Shown here piece by piece: positions 1 to 8,852 of a stretch of 40,590 nucleotides of DNA. The translations under genes and the position numbers were made by a program. This stretch comes from an uncultured Bacteroidia bacterium. Lineage in GTDB: Bacteria; Bacteroidota; Bacteroidia; Bacteroidales; UBA932. Numbering within the stretch: position 1 is the first letter of the stretch; each line of letters begins with the position of its first letter. The stretch covers positions 1 to 40,590 of the forward strand of contig CACZEU010000018.1 in assembly GCA_902780175.1 (NCBI GenBank). The letters are read 5' to 3'. Below the pieces are notes generated by a model. It ran no database searches. It saw only the letters and a program-made list of their open reading frames with translations, and was not told the DNA's origin.

Positions 1-92
<92 letters not shown>

Positions 93-171
93 TTGGAGCT
101 TCTCCTTTTGCTTCGATGCTCGCGGATGTTCAAGGCACGGTAGCCTTGTACTTATCTTTTTCAATATATAT

Positions 172-245
172 AGGCTCGTAGCTCAGTTGGTTAGAGCGCC
201 ACACTGATAATGTGGAGGTCCGCGGTTCAACTCCGCGCGGGCCTA
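172..245 (+). tRNA. tRNA-Ile (anticodon GAU)
   Basis: A full cloverleaf can be drawn. The acceptor AGGCTCG (172-178) pairs with CGGGCCT (238-244). The anticodon stem CCACA/TGTGG encloses the loop CTGATAA, giving anticodon GAT. The T-arm CGCGG/CCGCG encloses TTCAACT. The discriminator is A245 and CCA is not encoded. Its place after 16S rRNA is the usual bacterial spacer position. Confidence 0.97.
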
Positions 246-261
246 CTTTTTTTTACTGACT

Positions 262-334
262 GGGGGTATAGCTCAGTTGGTAGAGCGTCTGATTTGCATT
301 CAGAAGGTCGCCGGTTCGAATCCGACTATCTCCA
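262..334 (+). tRNA. tRNA-Ala (anticodon UGC)
   Basis: The acceptor GGGGGTA (262-268) pairs with TATCTCC (327-333). The anticodon stem TCTGA/TCAGA encloses TTTGCAT, giving anticodon TGC. The discriminator is A334, with no encoded CCA. The T-stem GCCGG/CCGAC has one C-A mismatch (311 with 325); the rest is canonical. It is the last gene of the truncated rRNA unit and is followed at once by an intrinsic terminator rather than by 23S rRNA. Confidence 0.95.
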
Positions 335-337
335 CAT

Positions 338-381
338 ATACACAATTTCGCACCCGCAGGTCGAAGTTGTGTATTTTTTTT
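338..381 (+). terminator. Intrinsic terminator after tRNA-Ala
   Basis: A 13-pair stem (338-350 with 362-374, one G-U pair) with an 11-nt loop is followed by an unbroken T run to 381. It starts three bases after the tRNA-Ala discriminator. It would end the 16S-Ile-Ala transcript before the MFS gene at 395. Confidence 0.9.
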
Positions 382-394
382 GTATTTTTAGTCC

Positions 395-1654
395 ATGAAA
401 ACGACTAAAGTAAGTTCACGTACAGTATTCATAGCCATAGTTGCGGCTCTCGGAGGAATACTGTTCGGTTACGACACGGCTGTTATCTCCGGCACCACTG
501 AAGTTGTAAAATCACAGTTCGGGCTCAGCACCGGCGGGGAGGGCTGGTATGTGGGCTGCGCGCTCATAGGATCCATCATCGGAGTGCTCATCGCCGGCAT
601 GATGTCCGACTTCCTGGGAAGGAAGAAGACAATGCTCATATCGGCACTCCTCTTCTCGGTATCGGCCATAGGGTGTGCCCTGAGCGCCGACTTCACCCAG
701 CTCGTGATATTCCGCATGATCGGAGGCTTCGGAATAGGAATAGTGTCTATCGTTTCGCCGATTTACATCTCAGAGGTGTCCCCCGCGGAGGTGAGGGGCA
801 CCATGGTGAGCCTCTATCAGCTGTTCATCACCATAGGTTTCCTCCTGGCCTACCTTGCCAACTACCTTATCCTCAAGGGGACCTCCATGGCAGATTACTG
901 GAGGCCCATGCTCGGCGCGGAGGCCGTCCCGGACATCCTCTTCCTCGTCCTCATTTTCTTCATACCCGAAAGCCCCCGCTGGCTGCAGGTGCGCGGACAG
1001 AGGGAAGACAAGAGCGAGGAGTGGAAGGCCCTCCGCGAAAAGGGCATCCTCAAGGCCGTCCTCATCGGCAGCGCCATAGCCATCCTGGGACAGTTCATGG
1101 GCGTAAACGCCGTGCTCTACTACGGTCCCAAGATTTTTGCCGACGCCGGCTTCCAGGATCCCCTCTTCTCCACGGTGCTGGTGGGCGTAGTGAACATGCT
1201 CACCACCGTGATAGCGCTCGCAATCATCGACAAGGTGGGCCGCAAGCAGCTCGTGTGGTGGGGCGTCGGCGGAATGATATTCTGCCTCCTGATGATAGGA
1301 CTTTACTTCCTGCCGTCCACCAGCCTTCCCACCTGGTTCATGCTCACCTTCTTCCTCCTGTACGTATTCTGCACGGCGATATCCATCAGCGCCGTGGTGT
1401 TCGTGCTCCTCAGCGAGATGTACCCCAACCGCGTGCGCGGCCTTGCGATGTCCATCGCCGGGTTCGCCCTCTGGGTCGGCACATACCTCATCGGGCAGCT
1501 GACGCCCTGGATGCTGGAAACCTTCACTCCCGCCGGCACCTTCTTCCTCTTCGCCTTCATGTGCGTGCCTTACCTGTGGATAATGTACAAGCACGTGCCC
1601 GACACCACAGGGAAAACCCTGGAAGAAATAGAGGAATACTGGAGGAACAAATAA
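395..1654 (+). CDS. MFS sugar porter family transporter
   Basis: This 419-residue membrane protein is a major facilitator of the sugar porter family (XylE/GLUT-like), expected to import a monosaccharide by proton symport across the inner membrane. Visible signatures are GYDTAVISG in helix 1, the loop motif DFLGRKK between helices 2 and 3, PESPRWL before the central loop, and NRVRG in the second half. It is somewhat shorter than typical members (about 460-490 residues) because the central cytoplasmic loop and termini are short. Its stop overlaps the next start (TAATG at 1652-1656), so it is the first gene of a three-gene operon. The substrate cannot be read from the sequence; the neighbouring amino-sugar genes make an N-acetylhexosamine or related sugar plausible. 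No convincing promoter is seen between the terminator and the start. Confidence 0.93.
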   Translation: MKTTKVSSRTVFIAIVAALGGILFGYDTAVISGTTEVVKSQFGLSTGGEGWYVGCALIGSIIGVLIAGMMSDFLGRKKTMLISALLFSVSAIGCALSADFTQLVIFRMIGGFGIGIVSIVSPIYISEVSPAEVRGTMVSLYQLFITIGFLLAYLANYLILKGTSMADYWRPMLGAEAVPDILFLVLIFFIPESPRWLQVRGQREDKSEEWKALREKGILKAVLIGSAIAILGQFMGVNAVLYYGPKIFADAGFQDPLFSTVLVGVVNMLTTVIALAIIDKVGRKQLVWWGVGGMIFCLLMIGLYFLPSTSLPTWFMLTFFLLYVFCTAISISAVVFVLLSEMYPNRVRGLAMSIAGFALWVGTYLIGQLTPWMLETFTPAGTFFLFAFMCVPYLWIMYKHVPDTTGKTLEEIEEYWRNK

Positions 1655-3108
1655 TGCGTCCGCGGCATCTTTTCCATGCAGCGCTGTTCCTCCCGCTGTT
1701 TGCGGCCTGCACCCCTGCGTATGACGTTGCAGTAGTGGGCGGCGGGACCGGCGGGACGGCAGCTGCCATAGAGGCCGCACGCGGCGGAGCGCGGGTGCTT
1801 GTCATAGAGGAAAGCCCGTGGCTCGGCGGCATGCTCACGAGTGCGGGAGTGAGCGCAATAGACGGCAACTACAGCCTCCGGGGCGGCATCTTCGGGGAAT
1901 TCACCGATTCACTGGCATCCCGTTACGGCGGCTATGAGGCCCTCAAGTCCGGCTGGGTATCCAACATCCTATTCAATCCCGCCGTGGGGGCCGAAGTACT
2001 CGGCAACATGGCCCGGGAAGCCGGCGTGGAAGTAAGGACCGGCAGTTGCAAGGAGATTCAGAGGGAAGACGGCCGGGGGTGGCGCCTGCGCCTTGGCGAC
2101 GGCCCGCCCGTAAGGGCCCGCATCCTCATCGACGGGACCGAGCTCGGGGACGTCGCCCTCGGGGTGGGAGCGCAGGAGCTCCGGGACCGCGTCTCGCTCC
2201 AGGACATGACCTACGTGGCCGTCGTGAAGTATTACGACCAGGACATGACGATGGAAGAGCCGGAAGGATACAATCCGGAGCTGTACCGCAGCTGCTGCGA
2301 CACCTGGCCCGCCGACATGACGCTCACCTACGGAGCCCTTCCGGACGGCCATATCATGCTCAACTGGCCCCAGGGCGGCAACGACATCTTCCTGGACTAC
2401 CTGGACATGCCGCAGGAAGAGGTTTACCGGCAGGCCAAAAACCGCACCCTGGGATACATATACTACCTTCAGACGGAGCTGGGCTACAGGAACCTCGGCA
2501 TCGCCGACGACGTCTTCCCTTCTGAGGACGGGCTGCCGTTCTACCCCTACTACAGGGAATCGCGCCGCTTTGCGGGGAAGGACACCATGACCCTGGCCGC
2601 CGCAAAGAATCCGTACGGATACGACCTCTACACCCGCGCCGTCGCGGTGGGAGACTACCCCGTGGACCATCACCACAACCAAAATCCCCGCCGGGAGGAG
2701 CTCTCGCACCTCTGGTACGGGAAGATACCCTCCTTCAGCGTCCCCATGGGAGTGCTTGTCCCCGTGGGGGTGGAAGACCTTCTCCTTGCGGAGAAAAACA
2801 TCTCCGTGAGCTGGGAGATGAACGGCGCCACCCGTCTTCAGCCCGTAGTGACGGGCCTCGGGCAGGCGGCAGGAGCACTTGCGGCAATAGCCATAAAGAG
2901 CGGCAGGCATCCTTCGGAAGTGCCCGCCTCCGAGGTGCAGGAAGTGCTTCTGGACCACGGCTGCTACCTTCTCCCCTTCCTGGACCTCAAGCCCTCGGAT
3001 CCGGGCTTCAGGGAATTGCAGGAGAAGGGCGTAACAGGAGAAGTCCGCGGAACGGGCCGTAGCGTCGGCTGGGCGAACGAAACCTGGGTAAATACACCTG
3101 AGCAATGA
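1654..3108 (+). CDS. FAD-dependent oxidoreductase, predicted lipoprotein
   Basis: A 484-residue protein with a lipoprotein signal (hydrophobic stretch ending FAAC, Cys19) followed directly by a Rossmann dinucleotide-binding motif, VVGGGTGGTAAA at about residues 27-38, and then an acidic residue ending the second strand (VLVIEES). The pattern LGGMLTSAGVS fits the FAD_oxidored family (PF12831), which is common in Bacteroidota sugar-utilisation loci. The exact reaction is unknown; a redox step on a sugar or glycan outside the cytoplasm is an inference. I chose the ATG overlapping the MFS stop. The frame is open further upstream inside the MFS gene, but only this start gives the signal peptide. 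The stop overlaps the next gene by ATGA. Confidence 0.88.
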   Translation: MRPRHLFHAALFLPLFAACTPAYDVAVVGGGTGGTAAAIEAARGGARVLVIEESPWLGGMLTSAGVSAIDGNYSLRGGIFGEFTDSLASRYGGYEALKSGWVSNILFNPAVGAEVLGNMAREAGVEVRTGSCKEIQREDGRGWRLRLGDGPPVRARILIDGTELGDVALGVGAQELRDRVSLQDMTYVAVVKYYDQDMTMEEPEGYNPELYRSCCDTWPADMTLTYGALPDGHIMLNWPQGGNDIFLDYLDMPQEEVYRQAKNRTLGYIYYLQTELGYRNLGIADDVFPSEDGLPFYPYYRESRRFAGKDTMTLAAAKNPYGYDLYTRAVAVGDYPVDHHHNQNPRREELSHLWYGKIPSFSVPMGVLVPVGVEDLLLAEKNISVSWEMNGATRLQPVVTGLGQAAGALAAIAIKSGRHPSEVPASEVQEVLLDHGCYLLPFLDLKPSDPGFRELQEKGVTGEVRGTGRSVGWANETWVNTPEQ

Positions 3109-4268
3109 AAAGAAATCTGGCGATAGACATCTTCAGGGGCCTCACGATGGTCCTCATGGTATTCGTAAACGAATTCTGGAAGGTATTCGACGTGCCCCAC
3201 TTCCTGGAGCATTTCGACACTCTGGAAGACGGCATGGGCCTGTCGGACCTCGTATTCCCCATGTTCCTCTTTGCAATGGGAATGTCGATTCCCTACGCCC
3301 TGGAGCGGAGACGCGAAAAGGGATACAGCACCGAAAGCACCCTCGTCCACATCATCAGCCGCACATTCGCGCTTCTCGTGATGGGAGCCTTCATCTGCAA
3401 CCAGGAATCCCGCCCCATGGAGGGGAACCGCGCGCTGTGGGTATTGCTGATGGTCGTGGGGTTCTTCCTGTGCTGGAACCAGTACCCCAGGGACTGGAAG
3501 CCCGCAAAGTGGCTCAGGATTGCCGGAGGGGTGCTCCTCGCAGCGCTTGCCGTCTGTTACCGCTCCGACGACGGAGCCCTCTTCGAGGGCCTCTGGTGGG
3601 GCATCCTGGGGCAGATTGGCTGGATGTACCTCTTCTGCGCCGTAGCCTATCTGCTGTGCCGGGAAAGGAAGTGGATAATCCCTCTCCTCTGGACGGCCGT
3701 GTGCTTTACCAATCTGAGCTTCGTCCCCATGCGCGACGGCAGCCTCTGGATTGGCCACAGCATCCTTTCCGACTTTGCAAACGCCATCCAGCTCGGAAAA
3801 TGCTACGGCGCCGTGATGGGTCTGGGCGGCATGATGCTCACGCTCGCGGACTGGGCGCTCAAAGACCACACTCCAGCGATACGAATAGGCCTCGGAGCCG
3901 CAGCGGCCGCCGTTCTCACGGTTCTCGGAATGGCGTCACACACCGGTTGGATCATATCCAAGAACCTCGGGACTCTCCCCTGGTGCCTTTTTGTAACGGC
4001 AATATCGGTGGCGCTCTACACCCTTCTCCGCTTCCTGGAGAGGAAGGGATGGACGGGATGGTTCAAACCCATCGCCCCCGCCGGCACCGCCACACTTACC
4101 GTATATATGATTCCCTACCTCTTCATTGCGCTCTGGGTGGCGGTGAATCCCACGCCGGCTCCCTGGCTCACCGGCTGGGTGGGCGTAGCGAAATGCTCCC
4201 TCATGGCCGCCGTTTACATAGGCTGCGCATGGGGGCTCACAAAGGCGGGTATCAAGTTGAAGATCTAG
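3105..4268 (+). CDS. DUF5009 / heparan-alpha-glucosaminide N-acetyltransferase-like membrane protein
   Basis: A 387-residue polytopic membrane protein beginning MKRNLAIDIFRGLTM. The D-x-x-RG motif in helix 1, followed by about ten hydrophobic segments, is typical of the DUF5009/COG4299 (NagX, HGSNAT-like) family of membrane acyltransferases. The human relative acetylates terminal alpha-glucosamine of heparan using acetyl-CoA. In bacteria the role is mostly unproven, so amino-sugar acetylation here is inference. It is the last gene of the operon with the MFS and FAD proteins (ATGA overlap) and converges on the phosphoesterase gene with an 18-bp gap. Confidence 0.85.
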   Translation: MKRNLAIDIFRGLTMVLMVFVNEFWKVFDVPHFLEHFDTLEDGMGLSDLVFPMFLFAMGMSIPYALERRREKGYSTESTLVHIISRTFALLVMGAFICNQESRPMEGNRALWVLLMVVGFFLCWNQYPRDWKPAKWLRIAGGVLLAALAVCYRSDDGALFEGLWWGILGQIGWMYLFCAVAYLLCRERKWIIPLLWTAVCFTNLSFVPMRDGSLWIGHSILSDFANAIQLGKCYGAVMGLGGMMLTLADWALKDHTPAIRIGLGAAAAAVLTVLGMASHTGWIISKNLGTLPWCLFVTAISVALYTLLRFLERKGWTGWFKPIAPAGTATLTVYMIPYLFIALWVAVNPTPAPWLTGWVGVAKCSLMAAVYIGCAWGLTKAGIKLKI

Positions 4269-4286
4269 CGGAGGCTGGGAACTCAT

Positions 4287-5351
4287 TTATAAAGTCATTT
4301 CTTGCTGGACAGCCCCGCCCTGGAGCCGCACCCAGGTGCGGAAGCCGGGCTCCCCTTTGCTGAATCTGAAAACGCGGCAGCCGGAAACGGTCCCGGGCAC
4401 TGTATGGGTATCGGAAGGGATGTATCCGTCCGGACCCAGGTGATTATACACGGTGTCACATCCGGAAAACCGCCCGTAGATGAAATTGACTCCGCGATAT
4501 TGTAGGATGTAGTCGCAGTCGTGGTCGTGGCCCGTTACGATTGCCTTCACGTCCCCCATTTCAATGAACTGCGCCAAAAGGCCAGAATTGAGCTTCGACG
4601 GGCACGGAGGTTCCCCGTTTGTTCCGCAAACGGGCTGCACCCCGGCGGCGAGCGCATCCTCGAGTTCGCGTAGCGGTATGTGGAAAAACGCAACGGAAGG
4701 CACGGGGGCACCGTCGTTTTCGCGGGTGAAGCGTTCGCTGTGCGCACGGTACCACCCTATCTGATTGTGGCGGATGTAATCGTAGCAATGTTTCACACCC
4801 TCAAGCGCCACCGCGTCCATGGAGTCGAAAAGGTAGAACACCCGATCCACCCCGCCAGCTCCGGAGAGGGTGAGGACGTCGTTGGAACAGCCGTACACGC
4901 CCTCTTTTGGCGGCAGGTTCACACATCCGGGAAGCGTACGGACAGCAGCAAATATGTCCTCCCGGGTGCTCCCGAACTGGGCGTCGTGGTTGCCCAGGGC
5001 CACCGCCCAGGGGATGCCGCTGTCAGACAGTGGGCGGAGTATCTCCAGGGCGCTTTCGATATCGGGACTTCCATAGACAATGTCCCCCGTGTGTATCACA
5101 AGGTCCGGCCTCACGGCGGCGAGAGACTCCTTCTCGCAGTCAAGGGCCCTGGCGCTTCGCGGGTCCCCTTTGATGTAATGGGTATCGGTGAACTGAAGCA
5201 CCGTAAAAGTGCCGTCGGGGCCGTAATGGAAGTTCCCGGCGATACGGGAATCCGGCCCGGAGGTGCCGCGTGAGCAGGCTTCAAGCACGGGGGCGGCTGC
5301 AATACCCGCCGCAGCAATCGCGGCCCCTTTGAGGAATGATCTACGTTTCAT
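4287..5351 (-). CDS. Secreted calcineurin-like metallophosphoesterase
   Basis: A 354-residue protein of the calcineurin-like phosphoesterase family (PF00149). The metal-binding motifs are in order: FTDTHY (Asp56, His58), HTGDIVYG (Asp90), GNHD (Asn121-Asp123), and GHDHDCDY near residue 275. The N-terminus is MKRRSFLKGA followed by an Ala-rich stretch ending LEAC, that is, a Tat-like and lipoprotein-type signal, so it should act in the periplasm or on the surface. It has its own unit, convergent with the upstream operon and transcribed in the same direction as the SusCD operon that ends at 5438. Family members hydrolyse phosphomonoesters or phosphodiesters. In this locus it could remove phosphate from glycan fragments, which is inference. 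Confidence 0.9.
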   Translation of the reverse strand: MKRRSFLKGAAIAAAGIAAAPVLEACSRGTSGPDSRIAGNFHYGPDGTFTVLQFTDTHYIKGDPRSARALDCEKESLAAVRPDLVIHTGDIVYGSPDIESALEILRPLSDSGIPWAVALGNHDAQFGSTREDIFAAVRTLPGCVNLPPKEGVYGCSNDVLTLSGAGGVDRVFYLFDSMDAVALEGVKHCYDYIRHNQIGWYRAHSERFTRENDGAPVPSVAFFHIPLRELEDALAAGVQPVCGTNGEPPCPSKLNSGLLAQFIEMGDVKAIVTGHDHDCDYILQYRGVNFIYGRFSGCDTVYNHLGPDGYIPSDTHTVPGTVSGCRVFRFSKGEPGFRTWVRLQGGAVQQEMTL

Positions 5352-5384
5352 TTTGCCAATTTAGCAATAATCGGCCTTAAATAC

Positions 5385-5413
5385 AAAAAGCGCCGGTCAC
5401 TGGGGGCCGGCGC
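5385..5413 (-). terminator. Intrinsic terminator of the SusCD operon
   Basis: On the minus strand, GCGCCGG (5413-5407) pairs with CCGGCGC (5396-5390) around a 10-nt loop and is followed by TTTTT (5389-5385). It lies 25 bp beyond the stop of the BACON lipoprotein gene and separates this operon from the phosphoesterase gene. Confidence 0.85.
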
Positions 5414-5437
5414 ATGAGGAGAAATTACTGAAGTCTA

Positions 5438-7438
5438 TTACTCGCCGATGGCAATTTTATATTTGGCGACAATTCCCCTGCCGGAATTGATGACGAAGAG
5501 TTCCAGCGCGTCTTCGGCGGGATGGAGCAGTACGTCGGCACTGTTCTGCCACAGGAAATCAGCGGGAATCTCGATATCGGCGGCAGGATTGATGGTGACG
5601 AGCGGCTTTACGTCATTGATGTCGGTCGCATCCATGACATAAATGCTTGCATTGCTGGAGTAGTCGAAGTGGAAGCCCTGGGTGTAGGCGAGAATGCGCT
5701 TGCCTTTGTAATCCACCAAAGCAAGGTTGTTCTGGTTGTCGTTGCCGCCGCTTCCGGCATTGGAAATGAGTTTCCAATCATAAGGGACCGCCCAGTTGGG
5801 AGTATAGGCATCGGCCAGATAGCAGAGACTCTCAAGACCGTCATAGCCGCGGAACAGGACGCCTTCGTGCAGAGAGGTGCCCAAAGAGATGGCGGCAGCT
5901 GTTTCAGGAGTCCAGAAAACATTGACTCCGGGACCGGGGCCCTGGTTCTGGGTGCCGTAATAATTGGAAACTGCGGAATAGTTCTGGATGTCATAACCGA
6001 ACCAGCAGGCGGATCCGCCTGCCACACCGGTAATAACGGCTTTCTCCGCCAGATTGCCGCGTACGCGCAGACCGCCGACGGTTCCGTAATCCTTGTTCTC
6101 CACCTTGATGGAATTCTCAATCTTGTTGGGGTCGGCGGTGTAGAAGATGGTAAGCTCGGTTCCGCTGGTGAGCGTCATGGAATTCCAGTCCATGTCGGCG
6201 CTTACATCAGGCATGACAATGATATTGCCGGCATCGTCGCTGCAGATGGAGGTAGGGGTAATGCCGGGATAGGTGATGGCCTTCCAGTAGGTGCCGTCGG
6301 CAGGGCTGATGGCGTGAACCTTTTCACCGTCGGAAATCAGGAGGGCTCCCGTAGCTGTGTAGGCCAGACGGTTGTAAGCGGCAGGAATGTTGAGCTCTGC
6401 AAGCGTCTTGCTCCATTCGAGTGCGGCGGCGGCGCCTTCAACTGCAACGCCTTCCTGCTGGAACCAGCCAAGGCCGCCGAAATTGCCGTCTTCAGCTCCA
6501 TCGATGATACCCACGGCGTACAGATAATCCTCGCGGGGGAAGTAAGAGTCGTTGGGCTGCATGGTGAGGGTTACAGTAGAGGCCGCCGTATCAAATGCCA
6601 GCTTGCACCAGCCGTTGTCCATGATATCCACGCCGGCATCGATGGAAGCATCGTAAACTGACATGTAGGCGCGCCAGCCGATATTCGTACTGATGTTGAT
6701 TACGAAGGTTCCGCCTTCCTGAGGGAAGGTAACGGGAACGCCGGCATAGAAGCTCCACTGCAGGCCGGCCCAGTCGCCTTCGTACTCAAAATAAGGGACA
6801 AAAGCTATCTGGCCGACGGTTACTTCTTTCTCGATCCCGCCCGCCTTGACGGTAATCTTGGCAGTACGTCCGATGACATTTTCGAGTATCGCCCAGGTTT
6901 CAGGATCCTGGACATACTCATGTGTCTCGGCGACCGTCAGCACGATTTTGCTGTCCACCATACCCTTGGTGGTGGTGGCGGTAATCCAGTCAACCGCCTC
7001 CGGAATCACCACTTCGTAATCGACATTGGCGCTGACGGGGATTTCCAGGACACCGCCTTCTGCGGGAACTGTATAATCAACCGCATCAAGATTCATGGCA
7101 TCCAGCTGTCCCTGGGTAACGGTAACCACGGCAGTCTTGGTTCCTGCGGTAATGGTAACCGTAGCGGAACGGCTGTCGGTCGTCTCATTCTTGAGCGCAG
7201 AAGCCTTGACGGTGCAGTCTCCGGCATCTCCGCTGGCGGGAGATACAGTAAGCCAGGACTCGGAAGATTTTGCCTCCCACGGCACGGAAGAATTGAATTT
7301 GATGGAAACAACATCTCCCTCCTGGGAAATGCTTACCGCTGCGTCGGAAGAGAGTGTCACACTATCTTCCGGGACCTTCTCGCAGGATACGGCCAGAGCC
7401 GCGACCAGCAACGAAGCTAACAACAAAAAACGTTTCAT
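5438..7438 (-). CDS. BACON-domain surface lipoprotein
   Basis: A 666-residue lipoprotein (signal ending AVSC, then EKVPED). Residues about 30-110 form an Ig-like BACON domain with the classic stretch SVPWEAKSSESWLTVSP and a closing VTVTQ strand. A second BACON-like repeat (about 115-210, containing VDWITATTTK and VTVGQ) and a further beta-sandwich region follow. The rest (about 340-660) is rich in short beta-strand motifs and looks like a propeller-type domain. BACON domains are common in Bacteroidota glycan-handling proteins and are thought to bind carbohydrate or act as spacers. It is the last gene of the operon, 19 bp after the GHL10 gene and followed by a terminator, so I read it as a surface glycan-binding protein (the SusE/F position). 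No catalytic motif is seen. Confidence 0.85.
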   Translation of the reverse strand: MKRFLLLASLLVAALAVSCEKVPEDSVTLSSDAAVSISQEGDVVSIKFNSSVPWEAKSSESWLTVSPASGDAGDCTVKASALKNETTDSRSATVTITAGTKTAVVTVTQGQLDAMNLDAVDYTVPAEGGVLEIPVSANVDYEVVIPEAVDWITATTTKGMVDSKIVLTVAETHEYVQDPETWAILENVIGRTAKITVKAGGIEKEVTVGQIAFVPYFEYEGDWAGLQWSFYAGVPVTFPQEGGTFVINISTNIGWRAYMSVYDASIDAGVDIMDNGWCKLAFDTAASTVTLTMQPNDSYFPREDYLYAVGIIDGAEDGNFGGLGWFQQEGVAVEGAAAALEWSKTLAELNIPAAYNRLAYTATGALLISDGEKVHAISPADGTYWKAITYPGITPTSICSDDAGNIIVMPDVSADMDWNSMTLTSGTELTIFYTADPNKIENSIKVENKDYGTVGGLRVRGNLAEKAVITGVAGGSACWFGYDIQNYSAVSNYYGTQNQGPGPGVNVFWTPETAAAISLGTSLHEGVLFRGYDGLESLCYLADAYTPNWAVPYDWKLISNAGSGGNDNQNNLALVDYKGKRILAYTQGFHFDYSSNASIYVMDATDINDVKPLVTINPAADIEIPADFLWQNSADVLLHPAEDALELFVINSGRGIVAKYKIAIGE

Positions 7439-7457
7439 AATGTTAATAGTTAAATGG

Positions 7458-8852
7458 TTAATTAAGAGTTGACAAATATTGATCTATTCCTGTTTTGAAT
7501 GCCTCCCAATAATCATACATGCGTATGTGGCAAAGGTCGAAAATGAAAAGTCCGTCGGAATTGGCCATCATGGCGGCCACGATATCGGGAATCAGGCCTT
7601 CCTGATGTCCGTTCTCGAAACCGCTGCCGTTGCCGATATCCGGACCGGCGGCAAACGGAACATCTCCGCACAGGCGTTTCGCCCCAAGTTTTGCAAAGCC
7701 TTCCATGGTCCATTCCGTAGAGCCATGCACATCGCCGGTCCCTGCATAAGCGCCAAGGAAAATGAAGTCCAGCAAGTCTCCGAAGCCCGTTTTCTGGTAG
7801 TTGTTCGGAACCCATTTGTAAGAGGATTCGTTCTTCTTGAGCTCGTATCTGGAACTGGACCAGTTTACACCGGAACGATAGTATTCGCTGAACCAGGCGC
7901 CGACATAGACGCCGAAACGAACATCCGGATTCACCTCATGCACCTTGCCGGCCGCTTTCTCCACGAAGTCGTGGATAATCTTGCAGCGGAAGGTGAGCCA
8001 GTTTTTCTGAAGGCCGGTGGGGTTGGAGATGTAGGTCTGTCCCCTCGGAATAACGGGCCATGAAGAAGGCTCGTCGCCCAGGTAGGTGGTAAAAGCCTCC
8101 TTTGCGGCATCGGTATAACCTGCATCCAGATTGTTGTCGTCGTAGCGGCACCGGTCAAGGACAATGCCGTCCAGGCCTTCGTACGCAGCCAGCTCTCCCA
8201 GCAGGGTGAGCAGGAACTCCTGCACCTGCGGATTGGCGGGATCCAGGAAACGGGGGCCGTTGTCCGGGTCGTCCATGGCGTTTGTCAGCCCCGACGATAG
8301 ATTATCGACGGAGCACCAGGACCTGCGTTCCGGTCTGTCGTAGAGCATGCCGACCGTACCGAGGGACGACTTGTAGCCGCCGACCATGGTATTGATGGCC
8401 GCATTAACCCTCAACCCGGCAGCATGGCCGGCCTGGATAAAAGTGGCCAGATAGTCGAACGTCGCCGTTCGCTCCACATATTTGTAACGCCCGTTGACCC
8501 AGGCGGCCTCCTTGAGACAGGCCGGTGCGACCGCCGAGGAGAAAAGCACGTCGCCGGTGGTGGGCCGGACATCCACGATAACGTCCGTAAACCCCATGTC
8601 GGCAATACGACGGCAATCCTCGGCGATATAGGCGGCGTCGTTGGCATAGTACTGGAAATTGGCTGCGGCGTCCACCCACACATAGCGGGGCTTCCCCTGG
8701 ATTTCCGGAAGCCCGGGGCCTGAAGGTCCGTCCGGTTCCTCCGGTGACTCCGGTCCGTTCCAGGCGTCCCGCCATTTGTAATCATGCGAGTCCTCCGTCA
8801 CGCAGGCGGAGAGCAATGCCAACGAAGCGAGTATGAGCGTCAGTTTTCTCAT
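7458..8852 (-). CDS. Glycosyl hydrolase-like 10 (GHL10, PF02638-type) lipoprotein
   Basis: A 464-residue lipoprotein (signal ending LSAC, then VTEDSHD). After a Pro/Gly/Glu linker (residues about 30-52) comes a TIM-barrel-like domain with YVWVDAAANFQ, the repeated Asp-rich strand GFTDVIVDVRPTTGD, GLRVNAAINTM and GLDGIVLDRCRYDD. This pattern matches the COG1649/GHL10 family. The Escherichia coli member DigH (YddW) cleaves peptide-free peptidoglycan glycan strands; other members are uncharacterised. It overlaps the preceding NAGPA-type gene by ATGA, so the two are translationally coupled. Surface or periplasmic glycan cleavage is the expected role; the bond cleaved is not shown by the sequence. 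Confidence 0.83.
   Translation of the reverse strand: MRKLTLILASLALLSACVTEDSHDYKWRDAWNGPESPEEPDGPSGPGLPEIQGKPRYVWVDAAANFQYYANDAAYIAEDCRRIADMGFTDVIVDVRPTTGDVLFSSAVAPACLKEAAWVNGRYKYVERTATFDYLATFIQAGHAAGLRVNAAINTMVGGYKSSLGTVGMLYDRPERRSWCSVDNLSSGLTNAMDDPDNGPRFLDPANPQVQEFLLTLLGELAAYEGLDGIVLDRCRYDDNNLDAGYTDAAKEAFTTYLGDEPSSWPVIPRGQTYISNPTGLQKNWLTFRCKIIHDFVEKAAGKVHEVNPDVRFGVYVGAWFSEYYRSGVNWSSSRYELKKNESSYKWVPNNYQKTGFGDLLDFIFLGAYAGTGDVHGSTEWTMEGFAKLGAKRLCGDVPFAAGPDIGNGSGFENGHQEGLIPDIVAAMMANSDGLFIFDLCHIRMYDYWEAFKTGIDQYLSTLN

Noticed and set aside
210-398. 62-codon open frame across the tRNA-Ile and tRNA-Ala genes
   Set aside because: It lies within two clear tRNA genes and a terminator.
673-1653. In-frame upstream extension of the FAD oxidoreductase inside the MFS gene
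   Set aside because: The extension is Arg/His/Pro-rich out-of-frame MFS sequence, and the ATG at 1654 gives a lipoprotein signal and TAATG coupling.
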